In this document: piece after piece, positions 1 to 7,900 of the stretch
How positions within the stretch are numbered: the first letter of the stretch is position 1
Layout: the number at the start of each line of letters is the position of its first letter
DNA from: Bacillota bacterium
Lineage (GTDB): Bacteria; Bacillota; Sulfobacillia; JAJZYS01; JAJYTV01
DNA: 40,403 nt
Assembly: GCA_021793645.1 (NCBI GenBank)
Contig: JAJYSJ010000021.1
Coordinates: 1 to 40,403, forward strand
Direction: 5' to 3'
The notes under the pieces: model-generated
Seen by the model: only the letters and a program-made list of their open reading frames with translations
Database searches by the model: none
Told to the model about the DNA's origin: nothing
Made by a program: the position numbers and the translations under genes

Positions 1-518
1 CAACTTGCGATTATGATCACATCGTCAAGAAGTTCGAGAATACCGGAGAGGACACGGACGATCTGATCTCCATCGGGACGGTCGGCTTGATCAAGGGAAT
101 CGACACGTTCAATACGGAGCGGGGGACGAGGCTCGCGACCTACGCCGCACGCTGCATCGAAAACGAAATCCTCATGCACCTTCGGGTTACCAAGCGCCGC
201 CGCAGCGAGGTGTCGATCTACGACCCCATCGGCTACGACCGTGAAGGCAACGAGATTATGCTGATCGATGTGCTGGGCAGCGAGCCGAACGTCATCCCCG
301 ACCAGGTGGTGGCCAGGGAAGAGGTGGAGCTCCTGCACAAGGAGCTTCGCATCCTCGCACCCAAGGAGCGCAAGGTGCTGGAGCTGCGGTTCGGTCTCCG
401 TCACGCGCCGCGCAAGACCCAACGGGAGATCGCGCGGATGCTGGGGATCTCCCGGAGCTACGTCTCCCGGATCGAGAAGCGGGCAGTGACGAAGCTCGCC
501 AGGGAGGACCTGCGGTAG
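1..518 (+). CDS. sigK: SigK-type sporulation sigma factor, C-terminal half (copy 1, 5' part missing)
   Basis: Encodes the C-terminal part of a sigma-70 family factor of the SigE/SigK sporulation group. The readable frame begins at codon 3 (ACT TGC GAT TAT GAT CAC ATC GTC) and gives [20 protein letters not shown], the region 2 core, then [15 protein letters not shown], and ends with a region 4.2 helix-turn-helix ([20 protein letters not shown]). The N-terminal region-2 start (normally RNLRLVA before HIVKKF) is absent or disrupted: the in-frame residues read TCDYD instead. The stop is TAG at 516-518, followed directly by a terminator hairpin. The window starts here, so whether the 5' half lies immediately upstream is unknown. 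In Bacillus and some clostridia sigK is split by the skin element; a similar arrangement is inferred here. A second copy lies at 21520-22050. Confidence 0.85.
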   Translation, partial: TCDYDHIVKKFENTGEDTDDLISIGTVGLIKGIDTFNTERGTRLATYAARCIENEILMHLRVTKRRRSEVSIYDPIGYDREGNEIMLIDVLGSEPNVIPDQVVAREEVELLHKELRILAPKERKVLELRFGLRHAPRKTQREIARMLGISRSYVSRIEKRAVTKLAREDLR

Positions 519-530
519 GGGTTGCCCCAC

Positions 531-564
531 GGCCGTCGCACCAACGGTGCGGCGGCCTTCTACT
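531..564 (+). terminator. Rho-independent terminator of sigK copy 1
   Basis: A 12-bp stem (531-542 paired with 546-557, one G-T wobble) with a 3-nt loop is followed by TTCTACT. It sits 13 nt after the sigK stop. The group IIC intron begins just after it, the usual insertion position of that intron class. Confidence 0.8.
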
Positions 565-565
565 G

Positions 566-2451
566 GTACGCCCGGCACGGGCGCATGACTTGGCAGTGGA
601 AGTCCGCTACGGAGGGTGGTTGCCCCAACCGTTAGCCAAAGGCCAGGGTGTCCGCCGCGAGGCGGAATCTGAAGGGAGCCGGAGGCAAAACCCCGACCCG
701 AGGGACACGAATCGCATCTGAGGCTGTTTGGAGCGGGCGAGACTGCCAGACAAGTCGAAGTCCGATGCAACCAAGGTTCCAGGCAGTAAATGCGGCGGGT
801 ACATGGGGTGAAGGTCAGCGTTCTTATCCGGGGAGGTCTCCCGGGAACGCCAGGTAACCGGGCAACTTCGGTTGAGAGGCCGAGGTTGACCCGAGAGAAG
901 TCAGCCGAGGGAGTAGTACCGGCGGAGCTAGCGAAGCCGGGAAGGCCCGAACGTGGAAGCGAGGGATTCTCATGGAACGACCAGTGGCAAGGCAAAGAGT
1001 GCAGAAGCCGGAAGCGGCCGGCCTGTGGGAGGATGCGGTGAAGCCGCTGGGGACCCAGGACGGGCAGAGCCTTGCTGTGGCGCCGAACGAGGAGAAGCCC
1101 GGCGCGGCCGAGGGATTGCTAGAGCAGGTCCTCGATCCGGAGAACCTGTGGCTCGCGCTTGCGCGAGTCAAGGCGAACAAAGGTGCAGCCGGAGTGGACG
1201 GGATGCAGGTCAGCGAGCTCGATCAACACCTGACCGAGCACTGGGACGGCATCCGCGAAAAGCTCCTGGCGGGGACCTACAGACCGGCGCCGGTGCGACG
1301 GGTCGAAATCCCGAAACCCGGAGGCAACGGCGTCAGATTGCTAGGTGTGCCCACCGCCCTGGATCGCCTACTCCAGCAGATGCTACACCAGGTGCTGAGC
1401 CCGATCTTCGATCCTGGATTCTCGGACTCCAGCTACGGCTTTCGACCGCTGCGGAGTGCGCACCAGGCCGTGGTGAAGGCAAAGGCACATATCGACGAGG
1501 GCTATGCCTGGATGGTCGAGGTGGACGCCGAGAAGTACTTCGACCGGGTGAACCACGACGTGCTCATGGCGCGCGTGGCACGCAAGGTGAGGGACCAACG
1601 GGTTCTCCGACTTATCCGGCGCGTTCTCCGTTCGGGGGTCATGGTGAACGGGATCGTACAGGAGACGCCGATCGGCACTCCTCAGGGAGGACCTCTGAGT
1701 CCGCTCCTGGGAAACATCCTGCTCGATGACCTCGACAAGGAACTGGAGCAGCGAGGGCACCGATTCGTCCGCTACGCGGACGATATCACGGTCTTCGCGG
1801 GCTCTCGGAAGGCGGGGGAGCGCGTCCTGCAGAGTCTTCGGCGATACCTGGAAGAGCGGCTCCGGATCAAGGTAAACGTGCAGAAGAGCCATGTCGACAG
1901 GCCGTGGAAACTGACACTCCTCGGGTTCAGCTTCTTGCGGAGCCGAAATGGCATCCGCATCCGGATCGCGTCGAAGAGCCTACAAAGGGCCGAGGACATG
2001 ATCCGAGAACTGACAGCCCGTAGCTGGAGCATCGCCATGGAGGAGCGGATCCGACGCCTGAACCGCTACTTGCGGGGCTGGGTCGGCTACTTCAAGCTGG
2101 CGGATGCGGCAAAGACGCCCCTGGCGGACCTAGACGGGTGGCTACGCCACCGCCTGCGCCAGTGTCGGCTGAAGGAGTGGAAGAAGCCCAAGACCCGCTA
2201 TCGGGAACTGGTGCGGCTTGGCGTCAACAGAGAAAAGGCCAGGAAGATCTCCGGTAGCCGCAAGGGCATCTGGCGCCTCTCCCTGACCCCTCAACTGCAT
2301 GTGGCCCTTGGCAACGCCTACTGGCGAAGCCTCGGACTAACCTTCGCGTCCGATCTCTACGGCAAGCGTTAGTTTTCGCGAACCGCCCGGTGCGGACCCG
2401 CATGCCGGGTGGTGTGAGAGGACGGCGGGGTGACCCCGCCTCCTACTCGAT
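566..2451 (+). mobile_element. Group IIC intron with its own reverse transcriptase
   Basis: A self-splicing retroelement. The 5' end at 566 reads GTACGCCCGGCACGGGCGCA, the class C domain I start. The structured leader runs to about 970, the RT/maturase ORF follows, and 2372-2451 folds as the 3' domains V/VI (a GAACCGCCCGG...CCGGGTGGT stem, then a GC-rich stem), ending in CCTACTCGAT. Class C introns are known to insert immediately downstream of rho-independent terminators, and here the intron starts 9 nt after the sigK terminator stem. The exact ends are inferred from class consensus and may be off by 1-2 nt. The intron appears full length. Confidence 0.85.
972..2372 (+). CDS. ltrA: Group II intron reverse transcriptase/maturase
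   Basis: A 466-aa intron-encoded protein that would assist splicing and retrohoming of the surrounding RNA. It has an N-terminal RT domain: GAAGVDGM (RT0/1 region), YRPAPVRRVEIPKPGG, SSYGFRPLRSAHQAV, then GTPQGGPLSPLLGNILLDDL (RT4), and the catalytic YADD box in RYADDITVF (RT5). The maturase (X) domain follows with RYLRGWVGYFKLAD. The length is normal for class C maturases, which lack an endonuclease domain; none is seen here. Start is the ATG at 972 inside intron domain IV. All catalytic motifs are present, so activity is plausible. Confidence 0.95.
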   Translation: MERPVARQRVQKPEAAGLWEDAVKPLGTQDGQSLAVAPNEEKPGAAEGLLEQVLDPENLWLALARVKANKGAAGVDGMQVSELDQHLTEHWDGIREKLLAGTYRPAPVRRVEIPKPGGNGVRLLGVPTALDRLLQQMLHQVLSPIFDPGFSDSSYGFRPLRSAHQAVVKAKAHIDEGYAWMVEVDAEKYFDRVNHDVLMARVARKVRDQRVLRLIRRVLRSGVMVNGIVQETPIGTPQGGPLSPLLGNILLDDLDKELEQRGHRFVRYADDITVFAGSRKAGERVLQSLRRYLEERLRIKVNVQKSHVDRPWKLTLLGFSFLRSRNGIRIRIASKSLQRAEDMIRELTARSWSIAMEERIRRLNRYLRGWVGYFKLADAAKTPLADLDGWLRHRLRQCRLKEWKKPKTRYRELVRLGVNREKARKISGSRKGIWRLSLTPQLHVALGNAYWRSLGLTFASDLYGKR

Positions 2452-2460
2452 TATTCCTGG

Positions 2461-2811
2461 GTGGAGACCGCCGACGTGGTGGCGTTCCGGGAGACGGGGC
2501 AGCCCTGGCTGTTCGGCATGACTCTGCAACGCTTCAAGCTGTGGCTCGACGGCGCTGGCCTGCGCAGGCAGGCGGTCGCCGGCGCGATCGCGGCGCTGAA
2601 CCACGGTGCTGCTCGGGCGCAGGTCGGCAAGAGCGTGGTCGTCGAGGGCCACGAACGGAAGTCCGGCTTCAAGGCGATCCGGCAGTGGCTGGCCGCGGAG
2701 AACGCGGACGCCCTGCTATTCAAGGCTGACCACAAGGACTGGCTTGTGGTCATGGACGAGAAGCATCTGAGGGAGCTGCTCGAGGGCGCAAACGGACAAT
2801 CGGCGGTCTGA
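2461..2811 (+). CDS. Conserved-looking hypothetical protein
   Basis: About 116 aa, starting at a GTG 9 nt after the intron 3' end; the open frame also extends back into the intron (YSW before the start). It has a charged alpha/beta-looking sequence with no membrane segment. I recognise no domain. There is no good Shine-Dalgarno sequence before the GTG, so the intron may have separated the gene from its original 5' end or promoter. If the intron splices, sigK's terminator region is rejoined to this gene. Function unknown. Confidence 0.45.
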   Translation: METADVVAFRETGQPWLFGMTLQRFKLWLDGAGLRRQAVAGAIAALNHGAARAQVGKSVVVEGHERKSGFKAIRQWLAAENADALLFKADHKDWLVVMDEKHLRELLEGANGQSAV

Positions 2812-2969
2812 GGGAAGAAATCGTAATGGGAAACGAGAATTTGGTCTTTGATCGGACGGTGGGCCACACCGGCGACCAGCTTGGGTGTCAAGGGACAGCT
2901 CATCCGATGCCGGTCGAGCGGCGGATCGTGTGCGAAAGAGCGAGGGCGCGGATTCCGACGCCGAGATCT

Positions 2970-4022
2970 TCACGGCTGGCGGGGCTCCTGACGCCTCCGC
3001 TCACGCAGCCGCTTGAGTGCGCGCCAGGCTCCGTACGCTAGCCCTCCCACAGCTGCGAAGGGCAGGAGCCAAGCCACCGCCAGCACGAGGCGCCCCAGAA
3101 CGTATGTCAGGGTGTCCCATCCAACCGTTAGGACCTGCCACAGTTGCGCGGCGAAGCCCTGACGGCCGGCCTGGGAAGCGATAGACGGCGCAGCGGCCCG
3201 TATGGCGACGTCGATCGTCGCCATGGCGACCTCAGTCGACAGCGTCTTCTCCTGTGCCTGTAGCTCCTCGATCTGAGTCCTGGTGCCCTCAAGCTGCTGT
3301 TCGACCTTCAGCATATCCCCCACCGTCTTGGCCTGCTGTAGGAACTTGACCAACTGTGACTCCTCAGCCTGTAGCACCTGCAGCCGGGCGTTGACGTCCA
3401 CCACCTGCTGCGTGACGTCGCTGCCGCTCTGACCTGTGCTGTCGACGTGACCGAGGCGGGAGACCGAGGCCAGAAAGTCCGACAGGTCGGCCACCGGAAC
3501 CTGCACCTCGAGGCTCGCTGAGCTCTGTCCAGTGACGTTCGTGAGGCTTGAACTCACAGCGTAGCCCCCGCTCTGCGTCACGAGTTGCAACACCTCTTGG
3601 TACACCGTCTGTACGTCCTGCACGGAGAGCTGGACGTTGGCACGCCGGACGATCTTGCGCCCCTGAAGGATGTCCACGGCGCCGCTGCTGCTGTTCGCCC
3701 CGTAGCTGCTCGACCCCGCAGGCGCAGGCACGGCGGCTCTGGAGGATGAGGCCGTGGGCGCTCCGACGGACTTTTGGGCGGGGACTTCGGACTGCTGCGA
3801 GGCGGACCCGGCGCCGATTGTCTCCCCCAGCGACAGCGGAACGGCGATGATCGCCGCCATAACTACAGCGACGAGCACGCCGGCTGCCAGGTACTTGTGT
3901 CGGATCAGCCACGCAGACCACGGTCTCGCCACCGAAAACACCCCCAGCGAATACGGTTCCGAATCGCCTGTCTGGCCGCTGCCGAGCGTTGCAGCTTTGG
4001 GCGTCTGGTGGCGGATTCCCAC
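2970..4022 (-). CDS. DUF4349 domain membrane protein
   Basis: About 350 aa, membrane anchored at both ends. A basic stretch precedes the first hydrophobic segment (YLAAGVLVAVVMAAIIAVPL, roughly residues 45-64), followed by a low-complexity Ser/Ala/Gly linker. The DUF4349 core (from about residue 128) has the family pattern IVRRANVQLSVQDVQTVYQE, a central coiled coil (LQVLQAEESQLVKFLQQAK through LEGTRTQIEELQAQEKTLS) and a second membrane helix near the C terminus followed by an Arg-rich tail. The family is widespread in Bacillota and Actinobacteria as a putative cell-envelope protein of unknown function. The start is a GTG; a GTG about 28 codons later would also fit. It is convergent with the gene at 2461-2811. 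Confidence 0.85.
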   Translation of the reverse strand: MGIRHQTPKAATLGSGQTGDSEPYSLGVFSVARPWSAWLIRHKYLAAGVLVAVVMAAIIAVPLSLGETIGAGSASQQSEVPAQKSVGAPTASSSRAAVPAPAGSSSYGANSSSGAVDILQGRKIVRRANVQLSVQDVQTVYQEVLQLVTQSGGYAVSSSLTNVTGQSSASLEVQVPVADLSDFLASVSRLGHVDSTGQSGSDVTQQVVDVNARLQVLQAEESQLVKFLQQAKTVGDMLKVEQQLEGTRTQIEELQAQEKTLSTEVAMATIDVAIRAAAPSIASQAGRQGFAAQLWQVLTVGWDTLTYVLGRLVLAVAWLLPFAAVGGLAYGAWRALKRLRERRRQEPRQP

Positions 4023-4347
4023 CCCCGAACCCCGTCCGCTCGCCGCCTTCCCTTATTTGCGAACTTAAACCCCTTCGGTGGATCGACGTGACGGTTGGAT
4101 GCCTGCGCCCCACCGCCGTGCCATCGGCGCGGAGACGGAGCTCATAGGCACTTTCGGCATGGGAGTGGGGGATACATGCCGGCGTCGCAGCCGTGGTAGT
4201 AGCGCGCCCCCTCGTGTGCGATAAACAGGGCGTCGATTGCCGGTGACCATTGTCGGTTGAGCCGCTGCCCGTATTAGTGAGGGGTTGACACGGCTGGTGC
4301 TGGCTCGGGCTGACTCCCTCATCATTCGAGCTCGAGGGGGGGCCGGT
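4023..4347. other. Intergenic stretch between divergent genes
   Basis: About 325 nt without a supportable gene. It separates the minus-strand DUF4349 gene from the plus-strand small membrane protein, so promoters for both should lie here, but no clear -35/-10 pair stands out. A GAGGGGGG ribosome-binding-like stretch at its right end serves the next gene. Confidence 0.5.
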
Positions 4348-4509
4348 GTGGAGCGGTGGTTCCGGGTAGGTGGATCGGTATTCGTCATCGCAATTGTGGC
4401 CAGCGTCATGGAAGTGGTCGGCACGGCAGCACTGCTTCTCGGCGCAACCTCGCCGGCGTTGATGCTAGCTGGGGCGGCGTTTGGACTGGTCGAGATGTTC
4501 TCCGCCTGA
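4348..4509 (+). CDS. Small two-helix membrane protein, hypothetical
   Basis: About 53 aa from a GTG preceded by GAGGGGGG with about 7 nt spacing. Two hydrophobic segments (VFVIAIVASVMEVVGTAALLL and PALMLAGAAFGLVEM) are separated by a short turn, giving a helical hairpin. A longer reading from 4285 is possible but lacks a ribosome site. No family recognised. Confidence 0.45.
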   Translation: MERWFRVGGSVFVIAIVASVMEVVGTAALLLGATSPALMLAGAAFGLVEMFSA

Positions 4510-4582
4510 CAAGCGCAACTTGAGTAGCGTTTCAGATTCACGATGAGGCTCGGAGGTCGCCGCATGTGCGTCCTCCGGGCCT

Positions 4583-4954
4583 TTGCGCCGGAAGGGGGTG
4601 CTCAGAACGAAGTACGCGACGCCTTTCGCGGAGGAGATTCGCCTGTCGCTCGCGGTGCATCTTCTGCGGTTTGTGGGAGAGCCGATCACGGTTCTTGTGT
4701 CACTCGGTCGCAAGCAGGTAGGCGTCCACACGGGGAGGATCACCGAGGTTCACCGTCACGGCTTCCTTATGGAAGGCGACCGACTCGGTACGAGGAGCTT
4801 CTTCTCCTTCGTCGACCTCTTTGCCGGGCACGCAAAGGTCGCCGACGGGCCAGCCGCTCACGCCGTCCAGGCTACCCTGGCCAGCTTGCGCCTCGAGCTC
4901 GCCGACCTCGCACCTGGTCGGTCGGTGCAGAGGGAAGCCCAAGCGTCTGCCTGA
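4583..4954 (+). CDS. Veg-like small protein (tentative)
   Basis: About 120 aa. The central part (VGEPITVLVSLGRKQVGVHT, then GRITEVHRHGFLMEGD and SFFSFVDLFAGHAKV) has the length, spacing and beta-rich pattern of Veg, a small SH3-like Bacillota protein linked to biofilm and spore germination: a GK/RR-type motif, then a GIL-ETYPS-like stretch, then YSYADVLT. The resemblance is by eye only. The start is uncertain (TTG 4583 or GTG 4598). Its stop lies 34 nt before the tnpB start, and a strong AAGGAGGGG follows it. Confidence 0.45.
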   Translation: MRRKGVLRTKYATPFAEEIRLSLAVHLLRFVGEPITVLVSLGRKQVGVHTGRITEVHRHGFLMEGDRLGTRSFFSFVDLFAGHAKVADGPAAHAVQATLASLRLELADLAPGRSVQREAQASA

Positions 4955-4987
4955 AGGCGCAACGTTCTTAAGGAGGGGACGACCACG

Positions 4988-6142
4988 CTGATCCGCCGAG
5001 GGTATCGCTTCAAGCTGAAGACCACTCCCGATCGTGAGGTCGTCTTCCGCACGATGGTGGGACATGCTCGCTTCGTCTGGAATAAGGCCCTGCGTCTGAA
5101 CCTCGACCGACTGGCACAGGGTCTGCCGATCGTCCGGTACAACGATCTCTGCGGGCTGCTCCGGCTCTGGAAGCAGTCCGAGGAGTACGGCTTTCTGGCG
5201 GAGGCAAACGCCCAGGCCCTGCAGCAAAAGCTCCGTGACCTGGACCGGGCCCTAACTGACGCCTTCGACCCCGCCCAGCGGATGAAGCGTCTCCCTCGGT
5301 TCAAGAAGAGAGGCGAGGGCGATAGCTTTCGCCTGCCCCAGAACGTCAAGGTGGAGAACAGCCACGTCTTCCTGCCGAAGATCGGCTGGGTCTGCTTCTT
5401 CAAGAGCCGAGACATCATCGGTGCGATCAAGCAGGCAACCGTCATCCGCGAGGCGGACGGCTGGTACGTCTCCATCCAGACCGAGCAGGAGATCTCGGAG
5501 CCCGAGCTGCACGCCGGTACAGCGATCGGCGTCGACCGTGGAGTGGCGGTTTTTGCGGCCACCTCTGAGGGGGAGATCGTCGAACCGCTGAGTGCCGGGG
5601 CCAGGGAACGGAGGCGTCTAGCGCGCCTGCAGAGCAAGCTCGCACGGCAGCGGAAGGGCTCCAAAAACCGGGCGAAGACGAAGGCCAAGATCGCCCGGCT
5701 GCACCAGCGCATCCGGCGCCAGCGTGAGGACTTCCTGCACAAGCTCTCGACACGGTGGAGCAAGAGCCACGCTCTCATCGTGCTCGAGGACCTGCGCATT
5801 GGGAACATGACGCGCTCGGCGAAGGGGACGGTCGAGAACCCTGGGAGCCGCGTCTCCCAGAAAGCCGGCCTCAACCGGGCCATCCTGGACCAGGGGTGGG
5901 GCGAGTTCGCAAGGATGCTCGACTACAAACTCGCTGAGTGCGGCGGACATCTCCTTCTCGTCCCGCCGCAGCGTTCGAGCCAAGAGTGCTCGAAGTGCGG
6001 GCATGTGGCCGCGGAGAACCGCCCGACACGCGATCTGTTCCGCTGTGTTGCCTGTGGCCACACCGGGCACGCGGACGTCAATGCGGCCAAGATCGTACTC
6101 CGGCGTCGGCTCTGGATCATGGGAAACCAGTTGGCGAGCTAA
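4988..6142 (+). CDS. tnpB: TnpB RNA-guided endonuclease of an IS200/IS605 (IS1341-type) element
   Basis: About 384 aa. A CTG start at 4988 is chosen because LIRRGYRFKLKTTPDREV matches the family N terminus and AAGGAGGGG lies 7-8 nt upstream. The RuvC triad is intact: D183 in GVDRGV, E267 in VLEDLRI and D363 in HADVNAAKI. The four-Cys zinc finger (CSKCGHVA...FRCVACGHTG) is also intact. TnpB proteins cut DNA using an omega-RNA whose scaffold overlaps the 3' end of tnpB and the element's right end. No TnpA transposase is present, so the element would move only in trans. No left end could be fixed: the coding start follows the previous gene almost directly. Confidence 0.93.
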   Translation: MIRRGYRFKLKTTPDREVVFRTMVGHARFVWNKALRLNLDRLAQGLPIVRYNDLCGLLRLWKQSEEYGFLAEANAQALQQKLRDLDRALTDAFDPAQRMKRLPRFKKRGEGDSFRLPQNVKVENSHVFLPKIGWVCFFKSRDIIGAIKQATVIREADGWYVSIQTEQEISEPELHAGTAIGVDRGVAVFAATSEGEIVEPLSAGARERRRLARLQSKLARQRKGSKNRAKTKAKIARLHQRIRRQREDFLHKLSTRWSKSHALIVLEDLRIGNMTRSAKGTVENPGSRVSQKAGLNRAILDQGWGEFARMLDYKLAECGGHLLLVPPQRSSQECSKCGHVAAENRPTRDLFRCVACGHTGHADVNAAKIVLRRRLWIMGNQLAS

Positions 6143-6287
6143 GATCACCTCGCCGCCGGGCGGGCGGTGACTGCCTGCTGAGGGATAGGGCGTTGGCCTC
6201 CTTGAGAAGCAGGAACCAGCGGGAAACCGTGAGGGAGTACCGCCCCTTGGGAACCAGGGAATCCCCTAGTCGTGGGGAGGACGTCAA
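6050..6287 (+). ncRNA. TnpB omega-RNA (reRNA) scaffold and element right end
   Basis: The stretch from the tnpB 3' end to 6287 ends with a stem (AATCCCCTAGTCGTGGGGAGG) and GACGTCAA, the typical 3' terminus of IS605-type omega-RNA scaffolds. By family knowledge the guide would be the bases after 6287, beginning GTGAACGGCTACAACGG, which is also the start of the cpaB-like gene. The 5' limit is approximate. Confidence 0.65.
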
Positions 6288-6968
6288 GTGAACGGCTACA
6301 ACGGAAACGAGGATCCCGCACAACTGACTGAGATTGGAGGTCGCACCCTTTTGTCCAAGAACCTCGTTCGCGCCCTGCTCGCCCTGGTCGGGGCGATCTT
6401 GGCCGGAATCGTCTTGAGTGTAACGACCAAGCAACCGACCCTAGTGCCTGTGATTGTCGTATCGACCACTATCACCCCCGGACAGACGATCCAGGCTACG
6501 GATCTCGCGACGCAGCGGGTGCTCGCGCCTGCACCGTCCGGTACCTTCTCGTCTCCCTCCAACGTGACCGGCATGATCGCGCAGATCGCCCTCGAACCAG
6601 GGCAGACCGTCGTGCGGCAGGACGTCGCGCGCACCTATGAAGGCGTACCCGCCGGCATGGTCCGCATCGTTGTGCCGGTTTCTGTCGGACAGAGCGCGAT
6701 GGTCTCCCAAGACGAACGAGTGGACGTGCTCGGTGAGATGAAGAAGAGCGACGGCAGCGTGCAGACCGCCGTTCTGGCGAACCACGTCCTGGTGCTTGCG
6801 GTCTACGGCGCGAACGGGGCCGCCCCCGCAACCGGCGCCTCGGCCACCGCCCCGGCGTTCATCGCGCTGTCTCTGAACCCGAAGGATGTCGCCACGGTCC
6901 TCCCCTACGTGATGCAGGGCAGCGGGACGTCCTACTGGCTCGTGCTCGACCCGGCCGGCGCTCTGTAA
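6288..6968 (+). CDS. cpaB: CpaB/RcpC-like SAF-domain protein (Flp/Tad pilus type)
   Basis: About 226 aa. After a short polar N terminus there is one membrane helix (RALLALVGAILAGIVLSV, residues about 27-44), then a SAF-type domain (VIVVSTTITPGQTIQATDLA, GTFSSPSNVTGMIAQIALEP, GQTVVRQDVA) and a beta-rich C-terminal half (VRIVVPVSVGQSAMVSQDERV, VDVLGEMKK). This is the CpaB architecture of tight-adherence pilus systems; no other Tad genes are in the window. The GTG start lies immediately after the tnpB element's right end, so its ribosome site (GGGGAGGA) belongs to the terminal hairpin of that element. It is followed 15 nt later by the HD-GYP gene. Confidence 0.8.
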   Translation: MNGYNGNEDPAQLTEIGGRTLLSKNLVRALLALVGAILAGIVLSVTTKQPTLVPVIVVSTTITPGQTIQATDLATQRVLAPAPSGTFSSPSNVTGMIAQIALEPGQTVVRQDVARTYEGVPAGMVRIVVPVSVGQSAMVSQDERVDVLGEMKKSDGSVQTAVLANHVLVLAVYGANGAAPATGASATAPAFIALSLNPKDVATVLPYVMQGSGTSYWLVLDPAGAL

Positions 6969-6983
6969 CAAGGGGGGGTCGAC

Positions 6984-7607
6984 ATGCGGCTGGACTTCAT
7001 CGCTTACGCAAGGCTCCTGGCTCGTACGGTCTCCTTGCACGAGGACGGGGCCGAGGGACACTCACAGCGCATGGAGACGCTCGTCGAACGGATGGTGGCC
7101 GTTCTCCGGCAGACCGAACCCCTGCCTGAAGACGCTGCACTCTGGCCGCAGGCTGTGCTGGTCCACGACTTCGGCAAGCTGTTCGTCCCCAGCCAGATCC
7201 TGCGCAAGCCGCAGGGCCTGACTCCATACGAACGCGGCCTCATGCAGCAGCACACCGTCATGGGGCGGGAGGAGCTCAGCCGACTGGCGGGAGACTTCCG
7301 AGGGGGGGCTCCGCTGGCACATGCCTTCTGGGGGGTGGCGGCCAAGATCGCCGGGGGCCACCATGAGCGCCCAGATGGGATGGGCTACCCCTTGGGCCTC
7401 AAGGGTGACGCCGTACCGCTGGTGCTTCGCGTCGCGCGTACGGCGGACGTCTACGATGCCCTGACAGCCGGCCGCGCGTATCGGGAGGCGCTGACCTCCG
7501 AGGAAGCCTTCCGGGTGATGCGCGAGGAGATCGGCGGGTTCGACGACGACCTGCTGGAAGCCCTTGCAGCCGCGAGTGAGCAAGGGCTCTTGCATGCAGG
7601 CGATTGA
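6984..7607 (+). CDS. HD-GYP-type phosphohydrolase
   Basis: About 207 aa, one domain. The motifs of the HD-GYP subset are visible: HSQRM near the N terminus, HDFGK (metal-binding HD), QHTVMGREEL, HHERPDGMGYPLGLKG (GYP-like motif, here GMGYP) and ARTADVYDALTAGRAYRE. Such proteins hydrolyse cyclic di-GMP or related nucleotides; substrate is inferred from family only. The ATG start has AAGGGGGGG 7 nt upstream. No sensor domain is attached, so regulation must come from elsewhere. It sits in a likely operon with the cpaB-like gene and the two genes that follow. Confidence 0.85.
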   Translation: MRLDFIAYARLLARTVSLHEDGAEGHSQRMETLVERMVAVLRQTEPLPEDAALWPQAVLVHDFGKLFVPSQILRKPQGLTPYERGLMQQHTVMGREELSRLAGDFRGGAPLAHAFWGVAAKIAGGHHERPDGMGYPLGLKGDAVPLVLRVARTADVYDALTAGRAYREALTSEEAFRVMREEIGGFDDDLLEALAAASEQGLLHAGD

Positions 7608-7624
7608 GAGAGGTGGGGAACGTG

Positions 7625-7900
7625 ATGGCGGTCGAGTTGGACTCGGGCCGTGACGTGGTGTTGCGGGTCGGCGAGGTCGACCCTTTGGATGCGGCTCGGG
7701 ACTACTCGAGCTGCCATCCCGACTTCAGCGGGCGCATCGAGGTCCATTCGACAACTGCATCGGAGAGCCGCAGCGACACCCCGGTACACCTGTGGGGAAT
7801 CTTCGAGGTAACGGCACCGGGAAAGGTCGAGTGGGTCTTTGCCCAGTTCAGATCCGAAAGGAGGGAGTTCTCCGTCCGGTGGCGGGGAACGCAGGAATGA
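7625..7900 (+). CDS. Small hypothetical protein
   Basis: About 91 aa from the ATG at 7625 (GAGGTGGGG 6-7 nt upstream); a TTG at 7604 overlapping the HD-GYP stop is a weaker alternative. It is soluble, probably beta-rich (VHLWGIFEVTAPGKVEWVFA), with no recognised family. Its TGA overlaps the ATG of the ParM-like gene (ATGA), indicating translational coupling in the same operon. Confidence 0.55.
   Translation: MAVELDSGRDVVLRVGEVDPLDAARDYSSCHPDFSGRIEVHSTTASESRSDTPVHLWGIFEVTAPGKVEWVFAQFRSERREFSVRWRGTQE

Noticed and set aside
953-1729. 258-codon frame overlapping the intron reverse transcriptase
   Set aside because: Overlaps the RT with complete motifs in another frame; Arg/Gly-rich composition.
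4858-5883. 341-codon minus-strand frame opposite tnpB
   Set aside because: Ser/Arg/Ala-rich shadow; tnpB with its catalytic triad is on the plus strand.
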